Source: Paenibacillus doosanensis (GTDB lineage: Bacteria; Bacillota; Bacilli; Paenibacillales; NBRC-103111). From it: a stretch of 36,168 bases of DNA. Below are positions 8,989-17,234 of this stretch, in pieces; positions within the stretch are counted from its first letter, which is position 1, and the number at the start of each line of letters is the position of its first letter. Where the stretch lies: assembly GCF_025060755.1 (NCBI RefSeq), contig NZ_JANYUY010000073.1, forward strand, positions 1 through 36,168, read 5' to 3'. The position numbers and the translations under genes are program-made. A model generated the notes under the pieces. The model ran no database searches and was not told the origin of the DNA. It saw only the letters and a list, made by a program, of their open reading frames with translations.

Positions 8989-9439
8989 TTCGTTGCTATA
9001 TTCAGAATACTCAAACGGGGGATGAGGTCCGCTAATGCAGTTCATATCACATGGGAAGAGACCAAGTTTTAACGAAATGCCAAGTTGAATTTGATCAATC
9101 TGCTTACGGAATGTTTACTTCTCCTGCCGGTTCTGAAGTTGTGTAAAGAACTGCGAGCTCAACGTGAAATGCCGTGGTGCTTTTTATTCTAGGGCGTGAT
9201 TCACGAGCGAAGCTGGACACGAAAGCGAATGGGACTTACATTGCTGCTGAGTCGGCCGCTAGATCGTGGTGCGAATGTGAAGCGAACATGAATTTCCCGG
9301 GGGATTCGCACCTGTGCGAAATCGAATGGTGTTATCGGATTATAGCGATGCTTCTATATCTAATGGCTTATTCAGTAGATTGGGTGTATTATTAAAGCAA
9401 ATAATCGTTTTTCAGGGTTAATATTCCTTGAAAATCGGA
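8989..9439 (+). promoter_or_regulatory. CRISPR leader and cas-array junction
   Basis: This 450-base stretch (with 8831-8958) has no supportable gene, and I found no Cas4, Cas1 or Cas2 remnant in any frame. An inverted repeat GGTGCGAA (9268-9275) / TTCGCACC (9305-9312) encloses a short loop, 127 bases before the first repeat. I recall similar GTGCGAA...TTCGCAC motifs in type I-C leaders. The last 100 bases are AT-rich, as expected for a promoter and integration-factor region. Transcription should run from here into the array, away from cas7c. Confidence 0.6.
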
Positions 9440-11667
9440 GTCGCACCCCGCACGGGTGCGTGGATTGAAATCCATGCCGCCCCGCTCCAGCGCCGCCATG
9501 CGCCGTCGCACCCCGCACGGGTGCGTGGATTGAAATATTGCCTGATTTTGTCAATGATGTGTTTTATCCAGTCGCACCCCGCACGGGTGCGTGGATTGAA
9601 ATGTGGAAGCCACGTGAAGAAGACAGAAACCAAGAACAGTCGCACCCCGCACGGGTGCGTGGATTGAAATATTTTAATCTCTCCTTTGATTTGATATCTC
9701 TATTGTCGCACCCCGCACGGGTGCGTGGATTGAAATACATCACGCTTACCCGTTTGCCTCGGGAGCTTGTCGCACCCCGCACGGGTGCGTGGATTGAAAT
9801 GATTGCGAAAGTACACCTTCAATCCGTCAAGTACGTCGCACCCCGCACGGGTGCGTGGATTGAAATGTCCCATATCTCGTTAGCTATGCGTATGTACCGT
9901 CGCACCCCGCACGGGTGCGTGGATTGAAATAATGGCAGCAGCACGCGCCGGTCATCAAGGATGCAGTCGCACCCCGCACGGGTGCGTGGATTGAAATATC
10001 GCCTTGTCAGTCGCTTGTCCGGCGACGTCCAGTCGCACCCCGCACGGGTGCGTGGATTGAAATTGATTAATCGGAAGAATCAGCGGCTGACCAGACGCGT
10101 CGCACCCCGCACGGGTGCGTGGATTGAAATTAAAACCATCATCAGCTGGCGAGGCGTCAGATCATTAAGTCGCACCCCGCACGGGTGCGTGGATTGAAAT
10201 TTGCTCAGAAATTATTGTATTACATCTTTGACACTGTCGCACCCCGCACGGGTGCGTGGATTGAAATCGATCCATGCTACAATAGGCTCATAACTTATTT
10301 GAGTCGCACCCCGCACGGGTGCGTGGATTGAAATCTGTTCGATCATACCAACAGCTGCCCGATAGACGTCGCACCCCGCACGGGTGCGTGGATTGAAATC
10401 GAAGCTCGGCAACTCTATTTTCGGAAGCTTGATTGTCGCACCCCGCACGGGTGCGTGGATTGAAATGCTCTGCAGGCTGATGGTTGGTATCTAAGGATGG
10501 GTCGCACCCCGCACGGGTGCGTGGATTGAAATATTAATTACAAGACATTTTCAGTAGCAACCGACGGTCGCACCCCGCACGGGTGCGTGGATTGAAATGT
10601 TTTTGGCCTATGAAAACAACGATTCCGATTGGTCGCACCCCGCACGGGTGCGTGGATTGAAATTTGCCGACATTAAGCGTGAGTGGGATGGCCGACGAGT
10701 CGCACCCCGCACGGGTGCGTGGATTGAAATTATGACCGAAAGCATCGGCGAAGGCCCCTATTGAGGGTCGCACCCCGCACGGGTGCGTGGATTGAAATGT
10801 GATCCGACGGAGATTTTGTACAAAGACACCCAGTCGTCGCACCCCGCACGGGTGCGTGGATTGAAATGTGATCCGACGGAGATTTTGTACAAAGACACCC
10901 AGTCGTCGCACCCCGCACGGGTGCGTGGATTGAAATCGGCGAAAACCGGAGTTGAGGGAACGGTACGAACTGTCGCACCCCGCACGGGTGCGTGGATTGA
11001 AATATATACCTCGGAGGCATATTGATAAGCAGGCGTTGTCGCACCCCGCACGGGTGCGTGAATTGAAATCCGCGTATGTATACGCTTTTCCTACGCCCTT
11101 TTGTCGCACCCCGCACGGGTGCGTGGATTGAAATACGATAGACGCCTTATTTGTAGACGCAGCTAACTGCGTCGCACCCCGCACGGGTGCGTGGATTGAA
11201 ATGTCTTCGGATGGTTAACCAAATCGGCTATTGATTGTCGCACCCCGCACGGGTGCGTGGATTGAAATTCGGCAATATGCCGAGGATTCAACGCCATACA
11301 GGTCGCACCCCGCACGGGTGCGTGGATTGAAATACCGCAAGCTTGCGGAAGTCACTTTTATGAACACGTCGCACCCCGCACGGGTGCGTGGATTGAAATG
11401 TTGTGGAAAGGGCATTAACGTATCAGAAAAATAGTCGCACCCCGCACGGGTGCGTGGATTGAAATAACTAGCAGACTGCAAGATTTATATAGACAAGCGG
11501 GTCGCACCCCGCACGGGTGCGTGGATTGAAATATTGGACGACTAAAGACGGCCTCGACGATCCCCGAAGTCGCACCCTGCACGGGTGCGTGGATTGAAAT
11601 TAAGACGACATCATCCGGGATCACTGGATATATGCGTCGCACCCCGCACGGGTACGTAGATTGAAAT
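9440..11667 (+). CRISPR. Type I-C CRISPR array, 34 repeats and 33 spacers
   Basis: Repeats are 32 bases, beginning GTCGCACCCCGCACGGG and ending TGCGTGGATTGAAAT. C3-C9 pairs with G15-G21, a 7-bp stem with a 5-base loop. Cleavage after the stem would leave the 11-base handle TGGATTGAAAT. Spacers are 32-38 bases. Thirty-one repeats are identical; the variants are the 25th (11038-11069, one change), the 33rd (11569-11600, one change) and the last (11636-11667, G19A and G23A). Degeneracy at the right end agrees with the leader being on the left. The identical spacers at 10799-10835 and 10868-10904 are described separately. Open frames within the array are repeat artefacts. Confidence 0.99.
10799..10904 (+). 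repeat. Duplicated spacer-repeat unit within the CRISPR array
   Basis: The 37-base spacer at 10799-10835 is identical to that at 10868-10904, separated by one repeat (10836-10867). This is a 69-base tandem duplication. It is best explained by recombination or replication slippage between repeats rather than two acquisitions. Confidence 0.97.
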
Positions 11668-11713
11668 TATGCGAACGGTGAAATCGAAGTGGTTGATGAA
11701 CCGGAGGTACCTC

Positions 11714-11955
11714 ATGAATGAATTTTCCGCAGTGATGAATGAATAATATCCAGATCAATTTGCGTCGGGATATCGCCCCATTCGATACCCTGAAATGAAA
11801 TTTAGAGTGGCTCCTAATAAAAGGGTTCCCTTGGAAGTGTCCTGAAACTTTTGGCCGAGGATGAAGATCCGCATGTCCGAAGCATGGTGGCTGCCAAAAA
11901 CCGAATCACAACTGCGCTACAGTTAAAGTGGCAAAAGAAACCGATGAACATGTGA
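11714..11955 (+). pseudogene. Decayed LRV/HEAT-like repeat protein gene
   Basis: A frame opening MNEFSAVMNE hits a stop (11744-11746), then continues to KFRVAPNKRVPLEVS with a second stop. A shifted frame carries on with LKLLAEDEDPHVRSMVAAKN to a stop at 11955. Joined, the pieces match the repeat pattern of leucine-rich-variant proteins (RVA.NP.TPLEVL..LAEDEDP.VR.MVA). At least one stop and one frameshift inactivate it. Just upstream, 11668-11716 reads YANGEIEVVDEPEVPHE then stop; it may be the tail of another gene or unexpanded spacer-like DNA. The rest of 11956-12024 shows nothing. Confidence 0.5.
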
Positions 11956-12024
11956 GGTCGGGGGGTGTAAACAATAAAAAAAATTGCTTGAAAGCTTTGG
12001 AGATTTTATTTGCCGATACTGTCT

Positions 12025-12084
12025 AAAAAAATCATCCCCTTCTACGGTAACGTCAACTTACGTTACTGCGGAAGGGGATTTTTT
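12025..12084 (-). terminator. Terminator of the XRE regulator gene
   Basis: A long imperfect hairpin pairs AAAAAATCATCCCCTTCT with GGAAGGGGATTTTTT, plus an inner stem of GTAACGT with ACGTTAC. It lies just past the XRE stop (12096) and has T-runs on both strands, so it could also stop rightward transcripts. Confidence 0.75.
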
Positions 12085-12095
12085 GCGTCTATGGT

Positions 12096-12440
12096 TTAGC
12101 CGCGGGAATGCCGCAGCACTTCAGTCAGTATATTTTTGGCCATTTCTATCGTCTGGTCGTCATGTTGAACGAGCATGGCGACAATTTCCTGAATGATTTT
12201 TTCATTGGAAGGAAGATGCTCATATTGGTAGGAGTACACGAAAAATTGATGCACACCTACGCCCAAGCCATCGGCTATTTTTTCCAGATTGAGGAGGGAA
12301 ATGTTCTTCTCCGCCCGCTCAACGCCTCCAATATATGAAAAAGTAAATCCACATCGTTCAGCCAGAGCGTTTTGTGATAAGCCCTGCGCCTTTCGAATCT
12401 CGCGTATGCGTTTTCCGACATGAACTAAAATTTCTGACAT
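12096..12440 (-). CDS. XRE-family transcriptional regulator (SinR-like)
   Basis: This 114-residue DNA-binding protein has residues 8-62 forming a Cro/C1-type HTH: GKRIREIRKAQGLSQNALAE, then FTFSYIGGVERAEKNISLLN, with the usual LEKIADGLGV ending. The C-terminal 45 residues form two helices, possibly a dimerisation hairpin. No metal or signal-binding motif is visible. The start codon (complement of 12438-12440) follows AGGTG. The upstream region carries repeated AGTCAA boxes that may be autoregulatory operators. It is a standalone gene between the array and a HEPN-like gene; such regulators often control mobile or toxin loci, but no target is shown here. Confidence 0.85.
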   Translation of the reverse strand: MSEILVHVGKRIREIRKAQGLSQNALAERCGFTFSYIGGVERAEKNISLLNLEKIADGLGVGVHQFFVYSYQYEHLPSNEKIIQEIVAMLVQHDDQTIEMAKNILTEVLRHSRG

Positions 12441-12499
12441 AGCTTACACCTCATTTTGAGTGTAGAGGTAACCGGACAAACACTAAATAACCTTTAGAG

Positions 12500-12575
12500 A
12501 GTCAAAAAATAAATATTGATACATATAATAGTCAAATGTATAATGATTTATAACTTGAGGTACAAATGATTGACT
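12500..12575. promoter_or_regulatory. AGTCAA boxes upstream of the XRE gene
   Basis: AGTCAA occurs at 12500-12505 and 12530-12535, exactly 30 bases apart, and inverted as TTGACT at 12570-12575, in a very AT-rich stretch with TATAAT sequences. Three helical turns between copies suggests binding on one DNA face by the divergent XRE protein. The rest of 12441-12678 holds no gene. Confidence 0.4.
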
Positions 12576-12678
12576 TGAAATCAATGACTTTATCTTGCTA
12601 TCTTAAGTTTTATTCAAACAGCAATAATTATGCTTTCCAGCCAGTAGCCCAACTTGGAAAGGAGCCGGGGATATCGTC

Positions 12679-12870
12679 ATGAATGGTTCAATGGTCCGAT
12701 GGTTACTTCCTAACGATCAGTGGATTGAAAAGCAGGTCGGCGATATATCGGAATTTTTGCTGCTGCTTCGGCTGGTCAACGTTGTTTCATACGAAGCCAT
12801 GAGCTACAAGATCGCCCGGATCGAAATGGTTCTTGATGATCCTATTTGGATTTCTGTCATTCTGGAGTAA
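12679..12870 (+). CDS. Small hypothetical protein, 63 aa
   Basis: The ATG at 12679 is preceded by GGAAAGGAG but at a long 14-base spacing. The peptide is hydrophobic and aromatic at its centre (ISEFLLLLRLVNVVSYEAM) and ends in a strand-like tail; it has no signal peptide pattern. It lies upstream of the HEPN-like gene in the same direction and could be in its transcript. No family is recognised, and it may be spurious. Confidence 0.35.
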   Translation: MNGSMVRWLLPNDQWIEKQVGDISEFLLLLRLVNVVSYEAMSYKIARIEMVLDDPIWISVILE

Positions 12871-12982
12871 ATGGGGTGGGGGGCAAGTATGACCTGGAAC
12901 GGATGGGAGGCATAGCTGTTGCGCAGAGGAGTAGAACAGGAGGTTTTCCGGATGAATGAAGACGGAAGGTTAACGGCTTAAA

Positions 12983-13369
12983 ATGTCAACTGGATTAATT
13001 AGCGTGCGTTTGCTATCGGATGTACAGATGTATCTTGAGCAATCCCGAAGATATATGTCCATGGGTGCCGTATTCTTGGAGCAAGGCATGTATAAGGAAT
13101 GCGTGACGGTCGCGGGGATGGCGGCGCAGGCTAAGCTTAGAGCGTTATACATCCAGGTGAACGGCGCTTATCCGCCGCTTCCGCCCTCGAATGAACTCTT
13201 ACTAAGGAACCTTCAATCGCATGGCGAGCTGGATTGGGATACAGAAAGGTTTTTGAATGAACTGTTTTTTGTCTCCGCACATTACGATGGTTTCTTCCAT
13301 AATCCGCCCGCAGAGGAGAACGTTCGCAGGCTTATGTTCAAGACGGAGCATATGCTGCGCCGATTGTAG
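12983..13369 (+). CDS. HEPN-domain-like protein
   Basis: This is a 128-residue all-helical protein. Residues 10-55 (QMYLEQSRRYMSMGAVFLEQ, then YKECVTVAGMAAQAKLRALY) fit the first helices of HEPN/MNT-partner proteins. The C-terminal half has FLNELFFVSAHYDGFFHNPP. A canonical RNase Rx4-6H motif is not clear, so it could be a non-catalytic substrate-binding HEPN. The start is fixed by an upstream stop at 12971-12973. A 9-codon ORF (MNEDGRLTA, 12952-12981) with AGGAGG upstream ends within 2 bases of this ATG, suggesting translational coupling. No nucleotidyltransferase partner gene is adjacent. Confidence 0.5.
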   Translation: MSTGLISVRLLSDVQMYLEQSRRYMSMGAVFLEQGMYKECVTVAGMAAQAKLRALYIQVNGAYPPLPPSNELLLRNLQSHGELDWDTERFLNELFFVSAHYDGFFHNPPAEENVRRLMFKTEHMLRRL

Positions 13370-13431
13370 ATAGAAGAGGGGCTGAGTCGTCATGATCACG
13401 AACCGCCCCCGCTTGCCCCTTGGACAGCTCT

Positions 13432-14340
13432 TTATGTGAAGCGATGCTTCAAACGAAACTCAGACGGGGATACCCCCATCACGCTGCGGAACGCTTTGGA
13501 GAAATAATGGATGGAAGAGTAGTTGTATTTATGAGCGATTTCGGTAATGGACAGGTTGGTTGCGCATAGATCGTCCGCGGTTTGATACAGCCTCCGACGC
13601 TGAATGTATTCGTTCGGGGTATGTCCGGTCTGCTCCTTGAAAAGCTGATGAAACCGGCTGCGGCCGAGCCCGAGCTCCTTAGCCCAGAGGTACAGCTCCG
13701 CTTCGGATTTTTCCAGCGGTGAGCTGTCGATTTTCTCCAAAATTTGAACGATGCGCGGATCGCCCCAAGCATCCTGCCTGGCCGCTGTACTTAGGAAATG
13801 ATAGAGAAACGTCTGGAAAGCCGCGTTATATTGCAGGGACTCGATCGGGCTTCGCACGCCCAGCAGCGACGGGGGCTGCGTGAAGGCATTGAAATAGGAC
13901 AGCCACAGCCCGACGTTGTTCACCTTCATCACTTGATGCAGCTGTAGACCGGGGAGAGAGCTCGCCCGTTCTTCCATGAAAGGCCGGTCGACCGGCTTGA
14001 AATAATCCCGTTGGTAATGAAACTCCGGTCTGTGGACGTACTTCCAATCGAAATAGGCGCAGCGGTGCACCATCAGCCGCTTCTCGTCGGATATCCATTG
14101 ATGGGGGCGCCCGGCGGCAATATAGACAAGAGATCCGGGCTGAAGCGCATGCTCTTCTCCGTCAAGCCGGAGAGTGCCGCGGCCTTCTTCCACCAGGATG
14201 ACCGCATTCGCATAGCATACTCGGAGCGGGCATTGCTCCTTGGGCGTAAATCCGTACTTTTGCGCAAATAACAGCAGTGGATTGAAATCCGAATAGCGGG
14301 TCAAGTAATCGACTTTTAACCGGTATACCGGGATTCTCAC
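13432..14340 (-). CDS. AraC-family transcriptional regulator
   Basis: The N-terminal half (about 30-110) of this 302-residue protein is a cupin-like sensor with LRLDGEEHALQPGSLVYIAA followed by GRPHQWI. The C-terminal 100 residues have two HTH motifs: ELGLGRSRFHQLFKEQTGHT and the signature NLSITEIAHKYNYSSIHYFS, then FRSVMGVSPSEFR. The start is GTG, 7 bases after GGGAGGCG on the minus strand. It is divergent from the adjacent solute-binding lipoprotein gene, which it probably controls in response to a sugar, as is common in Paenibacillus. It converges with the HEPN-like gene with no clear terminator between. Confidence 0.9.
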   Translation of the reverse strand: MRIPVYRLKVDYLTRYSDFNPLLLFAQKYGFTPKEQCPLRVCYANAVILVEEGRGTLRLDGEEHALQPGSLVYIAAGRPHQWISDEKRLMVHRCAYFDWKYVHRPEFHYQRDYFKPVDRPFMEERASSLPGLQLHQVMKVNNVGLWLSYFNAFTQPPSLLGVRSPIESLQYNAAFQTFLYHFLSTAARQDAWGDPRIVQILEKIDSSPLEKSEAELYLWAKELGLGRSRFHQLFKEQTGHTPNEYIQRRRLYQTADDLCATNLSITEIAHKYNYSSIHYFSKAFRSVMGVSPSEFRLKHRFT

Positions 14341-14536
14341 AGTCTACGCCTCCCTTGAAGCCTTCTTATTCTCCCCATCATACACGGCAAGTTCGCCTCA
14401 TTCAATCGGAAAATAGAATAAATCGTAAGCGTTTTACATAAAGACAGCGGCTCCCCCTCCGATTATGATTAAGGAAAAAAGAGCGTCGTTTAAGAAAAAC
14501 GTTCACTTTGCTGCCGATAGGGGAGGAATGGGAAGG

Positions 14537-15880
14537 ATGAAGGTTGACGCTTGGAAAGGAACGGCTTCGCTGGCCGCCTCCGGGATGCTTTTACTGGCGG
14601 TTTTGACGGGCTGCTCCGGGGAAAAAGATGCCCAGGGCACAACGTCGGAGCCACCCGGTCCGGCTGCGAATACCGATACGTTCGATACGAATTTATCGGC
14701 CCATTTATCGATGTATGTAGATATCAGCTTACCTGACGAATGGTACAAGAAGTTTGTTATCGACCCGGTGACCCAAAAATTTCCTAACGTTCAGCTGGAT
14801 CTTATCCGAAAAGGCAAAGGCACGAATCCAAGCGAGCTTGTGGTTGCGGGCACTTTTCCCGATATCTTGTATAACAGCCCGCCGCGGCTGAGCGAGTATA
14901 AGGAGCTGGGCTTGCTGTACGACATGAGCGATCTGATCAAGAAGTATCAGGTCGACGTAAATAAGCTGAACCAGCCGGCTATGGATACGATCAAGCAGAT
15001 CGGTGATCAGGGACAGATTGTCGGTCTGCCGTTCTGGGTGAACTGGTCGGCCTTGTATTACAACAAGGACATCTTCGATAAGTTCGGCGTCGCGTATCCG
15101 AAAGACGGTATGACATGGGAAGAGGCGATCGAGCTGTCACGGCAGCTTACCCGGACCGATAACGGCGTGAATTACAGGGGACTGGATCAGAATCTCAGCG
15201 GATTCACCGGCCAATTGTCTCTCGGTTTCGTAGATCCGAAGACGGAAAAACCGGCGCTGCTGCAGGAGGAAGGCTTCAAGCGCTCCTATGAGATGCTGCT
15301 CGAGCTGTACAAAATACCGGGCAACGAAAATCGCCCCTCCGCGCCTAAGGATGCATTCTTGAAGGACAGGACGTTGGCGATGTGGCCGATGTATGCGGAT
15401 GTGCCGTCCTGGATCAGCGATTTGGAGGCCAAGGGCGAGACGTTCAACTGGGATATGGCGCAAATGCCGAGCTTTAAGGAAGCGCCGGGAGTGTCTATGG
15501 CCGTCGACTCCCATAATTTGTACGTGACCAGCAGCAGCCCCAATAAGGAGGCGGCGTTTCAGGTCATTAAGTATTTGCTGTCCGAGGAGCCTCAGCTGCA
15601 GCTAGTCAAGAACGGGTTCCTGACTTCCTCTACGGATCAGGAGATCAACAAACATTTTGGCGAAGATATGCCCGTGTTCAAGGGAAAAAACTTAAAGCCT
15701 GTCTTTGAATCGACGCCAGCGCCGAAAGGGGCCATGCATAAGTACGACTCGATCGTATCGAGCGAATACAATAAAGCGTTCCCTGCGGTGGAGAGCGGGA
15801 GCAAGGACATTAATTCCGCTCTTCGCGAAGCGGCGGAGCTCGCTGAGAAGCGCATCGAAGAGGCGAAGAAAGCGAAATAG
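14537..15880 (+). CDS. Extracellular solute-binding lipoprotein (family 1), orphan
   Basis: This 447-residue lipoprotein is the receptor part of an ABC sugar importer. After a basic start, a hydrophobic segment ends in the lipobox LTGC (C26). The mature protein has the family-1 features: LPFWVNWSALYYNKDIFDKF, then GMTWEEAIELSRQLT, and a C-terminal helix with VESGSKDINSALREAAELAE. ATG 14537 is chosen for GGGAGGA 10 bases upstream and the correct signal peptide; the longer frame adds a charged stretch with no ribosome site. Divergent from the AraC gene. No permease or ATPase gene follows, and a terminator comes at once, so it must share a transporter encoded elsewhere or be a relic. Confidence 0.9.
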   Translation: MKVDAWKGTASLAASGMLLLAVLTGCSGEKDAQGTTSEPPGPAANTDTFDTNLSAHLSMYVDISLPDEWYKKFVIDPVTQKFPNVQLDLIRKGKGTNPSELVVAGTFPDILYNSPPRLSEYKELGLLYDMSDLIKKYQVDVNKLNQPAMDTIKQIGDQGQIVGLPFWVNWSALYYNKDIFDKFGVAYPKDGMTWEEAIELSRQLTRTDNGVNYRGLDQNLSGFTGQLSLGFVDPKTEKPALLQEEGFKRSYEMLLELYKIPGNENRPSAPKDAFLKDRTLAMWPMYADVPSWISDLEAKGETFNWDMAQMPSFKEAPGVSMAVDSHNLYVTSSSPNKEAAFQVIKYLLSEEPQLQLVKNGFLTSSTDQEINKHFGEDMPVFKGKNLKPVFESTPAPKGAMHKYDSIVSSEYNKAFPAVESGSKDINSALREAAELAEKRIEEAKKAK

Positions 15881-15915
15881 ACGAACTGAGGCCAGTGCCG
15901 CTGGCGGTGTGAACG

Positions 15916-15952
15916 AAACCGATGTTTCCTTTGCTAAGGAGCATCGGTTTTT
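15916..15952 (+). terminator. Terminator after the solute-binding protein gene
   Basis: AAACCGATG pairs with CATCGGTTT around a 17-base loop, and the run of T continues briefly. It lies 36 bases after the stop, which supports a single-gene transcript. Confidence 0.65.
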
Positions 15953-16100
15953 CAGTATTGTGGAATGATTGCGGATAGAAGGGGGAAAACGCCTGTTTGC
16001 TCCGCCGTCAGCCTGTTGCGATGCTTGATATTCCCAAAATAAGTGAATATAGTTAAAGTAATTCTTTGAAACGGCGCGCAGAGAGTGGAGTTTGCATAGC

Positions 16101-16310
16101 ATGAAGCCGATGGTTTTGATTCGTAAAGATTAGCGGCATCATCGAAGACGGGTGATCCAGCTTAAGCGCAGGCTTGCTAAGCAGCTCGGATGGCATGAAA
16201 CGTATGCAGGGAAGTTTGCTAAAGGCAAGATTCATTGTTCTTGTTCGTATTGCAGGAAAAAGACGAGGGAAATAGGCTTTCCTAAATCGGATCTAGTGAG
16301 ACTCGGGTGA
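16101..16310 (+). pseudogene. Small Cys-motif protein with in-frame amber stop
   Basis: A 70-codon frame starts at ATG 16101 (MKPMVLIRKD) and meets TAG at 16131-16133. It continues without shift through RHHRRRVIQLKRRLAKQLGW, then KGKIHCSCSYCRKK and a stop at 16308-16310. The HCSC..C block is the hallmark of a widespread small bacterial protein, whose members usually have the basic N-terminus joined without interruption. Either the TAG inactivates it, or translation restarts at GTG 16152 to give a shorter 52-residue protein. The flanking stretches 15953-16100 and 16311-16345 show nothing. Confidence 0.55.
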
Positions 16311-16362
16311 TTAGAGGCTTTCTCCAAATATGCCGAAACCAAGAAAAAGGAGCCATCAAGCC

Positions 16363-17151
16363 ATGAATCATCCTATCGTCGATATCGGGGTCAATTTGAT
16401 GCACCGTTCGTTTCACGAGGATCGCGAGCAGGTTGTCCAAAGAGCGGCCGAGAGCCAGGTCTCGCCCCTGATTATTACGGGAACGAGTCTGAGGAGCAGC
16501 GGCGAAGCGGCCCGCTATGCCGCACGTTATCCCGGGAAGCTGTATGCGACGGCGGGAGTGCATCCTCACGATGCGAAGAGCTGCAATGAAGAGACGATCG
16601 CGAAGCTGCGCGAATTGGCGGCGCTGCCGCAGGTGGCGGCGATCGGGGAGTGCGGCTTGGACTACAACCGGGATTTCTCGCCGCGGGACGTCCAGCGTCA
16701 TTGGTTCGCCGAGCAAATCCGCTTGGCGCTCGAACTGGACATGCCGCTGTTTCTGCACGAGCGGGAAGCGTCCGCGGATTTTATTGCACTTCTTAAGGAG
16801 CATGCGGTCTCCAAGGCGGTTGTCCATTGCTTTACCGGCACCCGGTCAGAGCTTAAGGCTTATCTTGATATGGGCCTCTATATCGGAATTACCGGCTGGA
16901 TTTGCGACGAAAGAAGAGGCAGGCATCTTCAGGAGCTGGTCCGCATGATTCCGCTGAACCGGCTTATGCTGGAGACGGACGCGCCTTTCCTGACCCCGAG
17001 GGATTTAAAAGAAAAGCCGGCGAATGGACGGAACGAGCCTGCCTTCCTGCCGCATATTCTGCAAACCGTAGCGCGATGCATCGGCAAGCCGGCGGAAGAA
17101 GTCGCCAAGGCTGCGACGGAGACGACGGCGGAATTTTTCGGTATAGACTAG
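16363..17151 (+). CDS. tatD: TatD-family metal-dependent DNase
   Basis: This 262-residue TIM-barrel hydrolase is known for 3'-5' exonuclease activity and DNA repair roles. It follows E. coli TatD rather than the common YabD/TatD-like branch: it opens with VDIGVNLMHRSF instead of DTHCHLD. It continues with STAGVHPHD-type AGVHPHDAK, the metal ligand E in IGECGLDYNRDF, a His in LFLHERE, VVHCFTGTRSE, GITGWICDERRG, and the catalytic Asp in LMLETDAPFLTPRDL. ATG 16363 is chosen because AAGGAG lies about 12 bases upstream and it gives the family's length. It is probably monocistronic and converges with the next gene. Confidence 0.92.
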   Translation: MNHPIVDIGVNLMHRSFHEDREQVVQRAAESQVSPLIITGTSLRSSGEAARYAARYPGKLYATAGVHPHDAKSCNEETIAKLRELAALPQVAAIGECGLDYNRDFSPRDVQRHWFAEQIRLALELDMPLFLHEREASADFIALLKEHAVSKAVVHCFTGTRSELKAYLDMGLYIGITGWICDERRGRHLQELVRMIPLNRLMLETDAPFLTPRDLKEKPANGRNEPAFLPHILQTVARCIGKPAEEVAKAATETTAEFFGID

Positions 17152-17234
17152 AGGGAACATTGCGGCGAATGGCTAATGATGCACCCAAATATAAAAACGA
17201 AGGGCACCGGGCTTCCCTGGCCGGCGCTCTTCGC

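Noticed and set aside
8831-9260. Possible cas4, cas1 or cas2 fragments
   Set aside because: I read all frames and found none of the usual motifs; the absence holds only for what is detectable by eye.
9174-9395. 73-residue ORF in the leader
   Set aside because: It has no recognisable protein features, overlaps the leader inverted repeat, and is not a Cas1, Cas2 or Cas4 fragment.
9428-11642. Many ORFs on both strands across the array
   Set aside because: Their translations repeat the same peptides once per CRISPR repeat; they are by-products of the repeat reading open in several frames.
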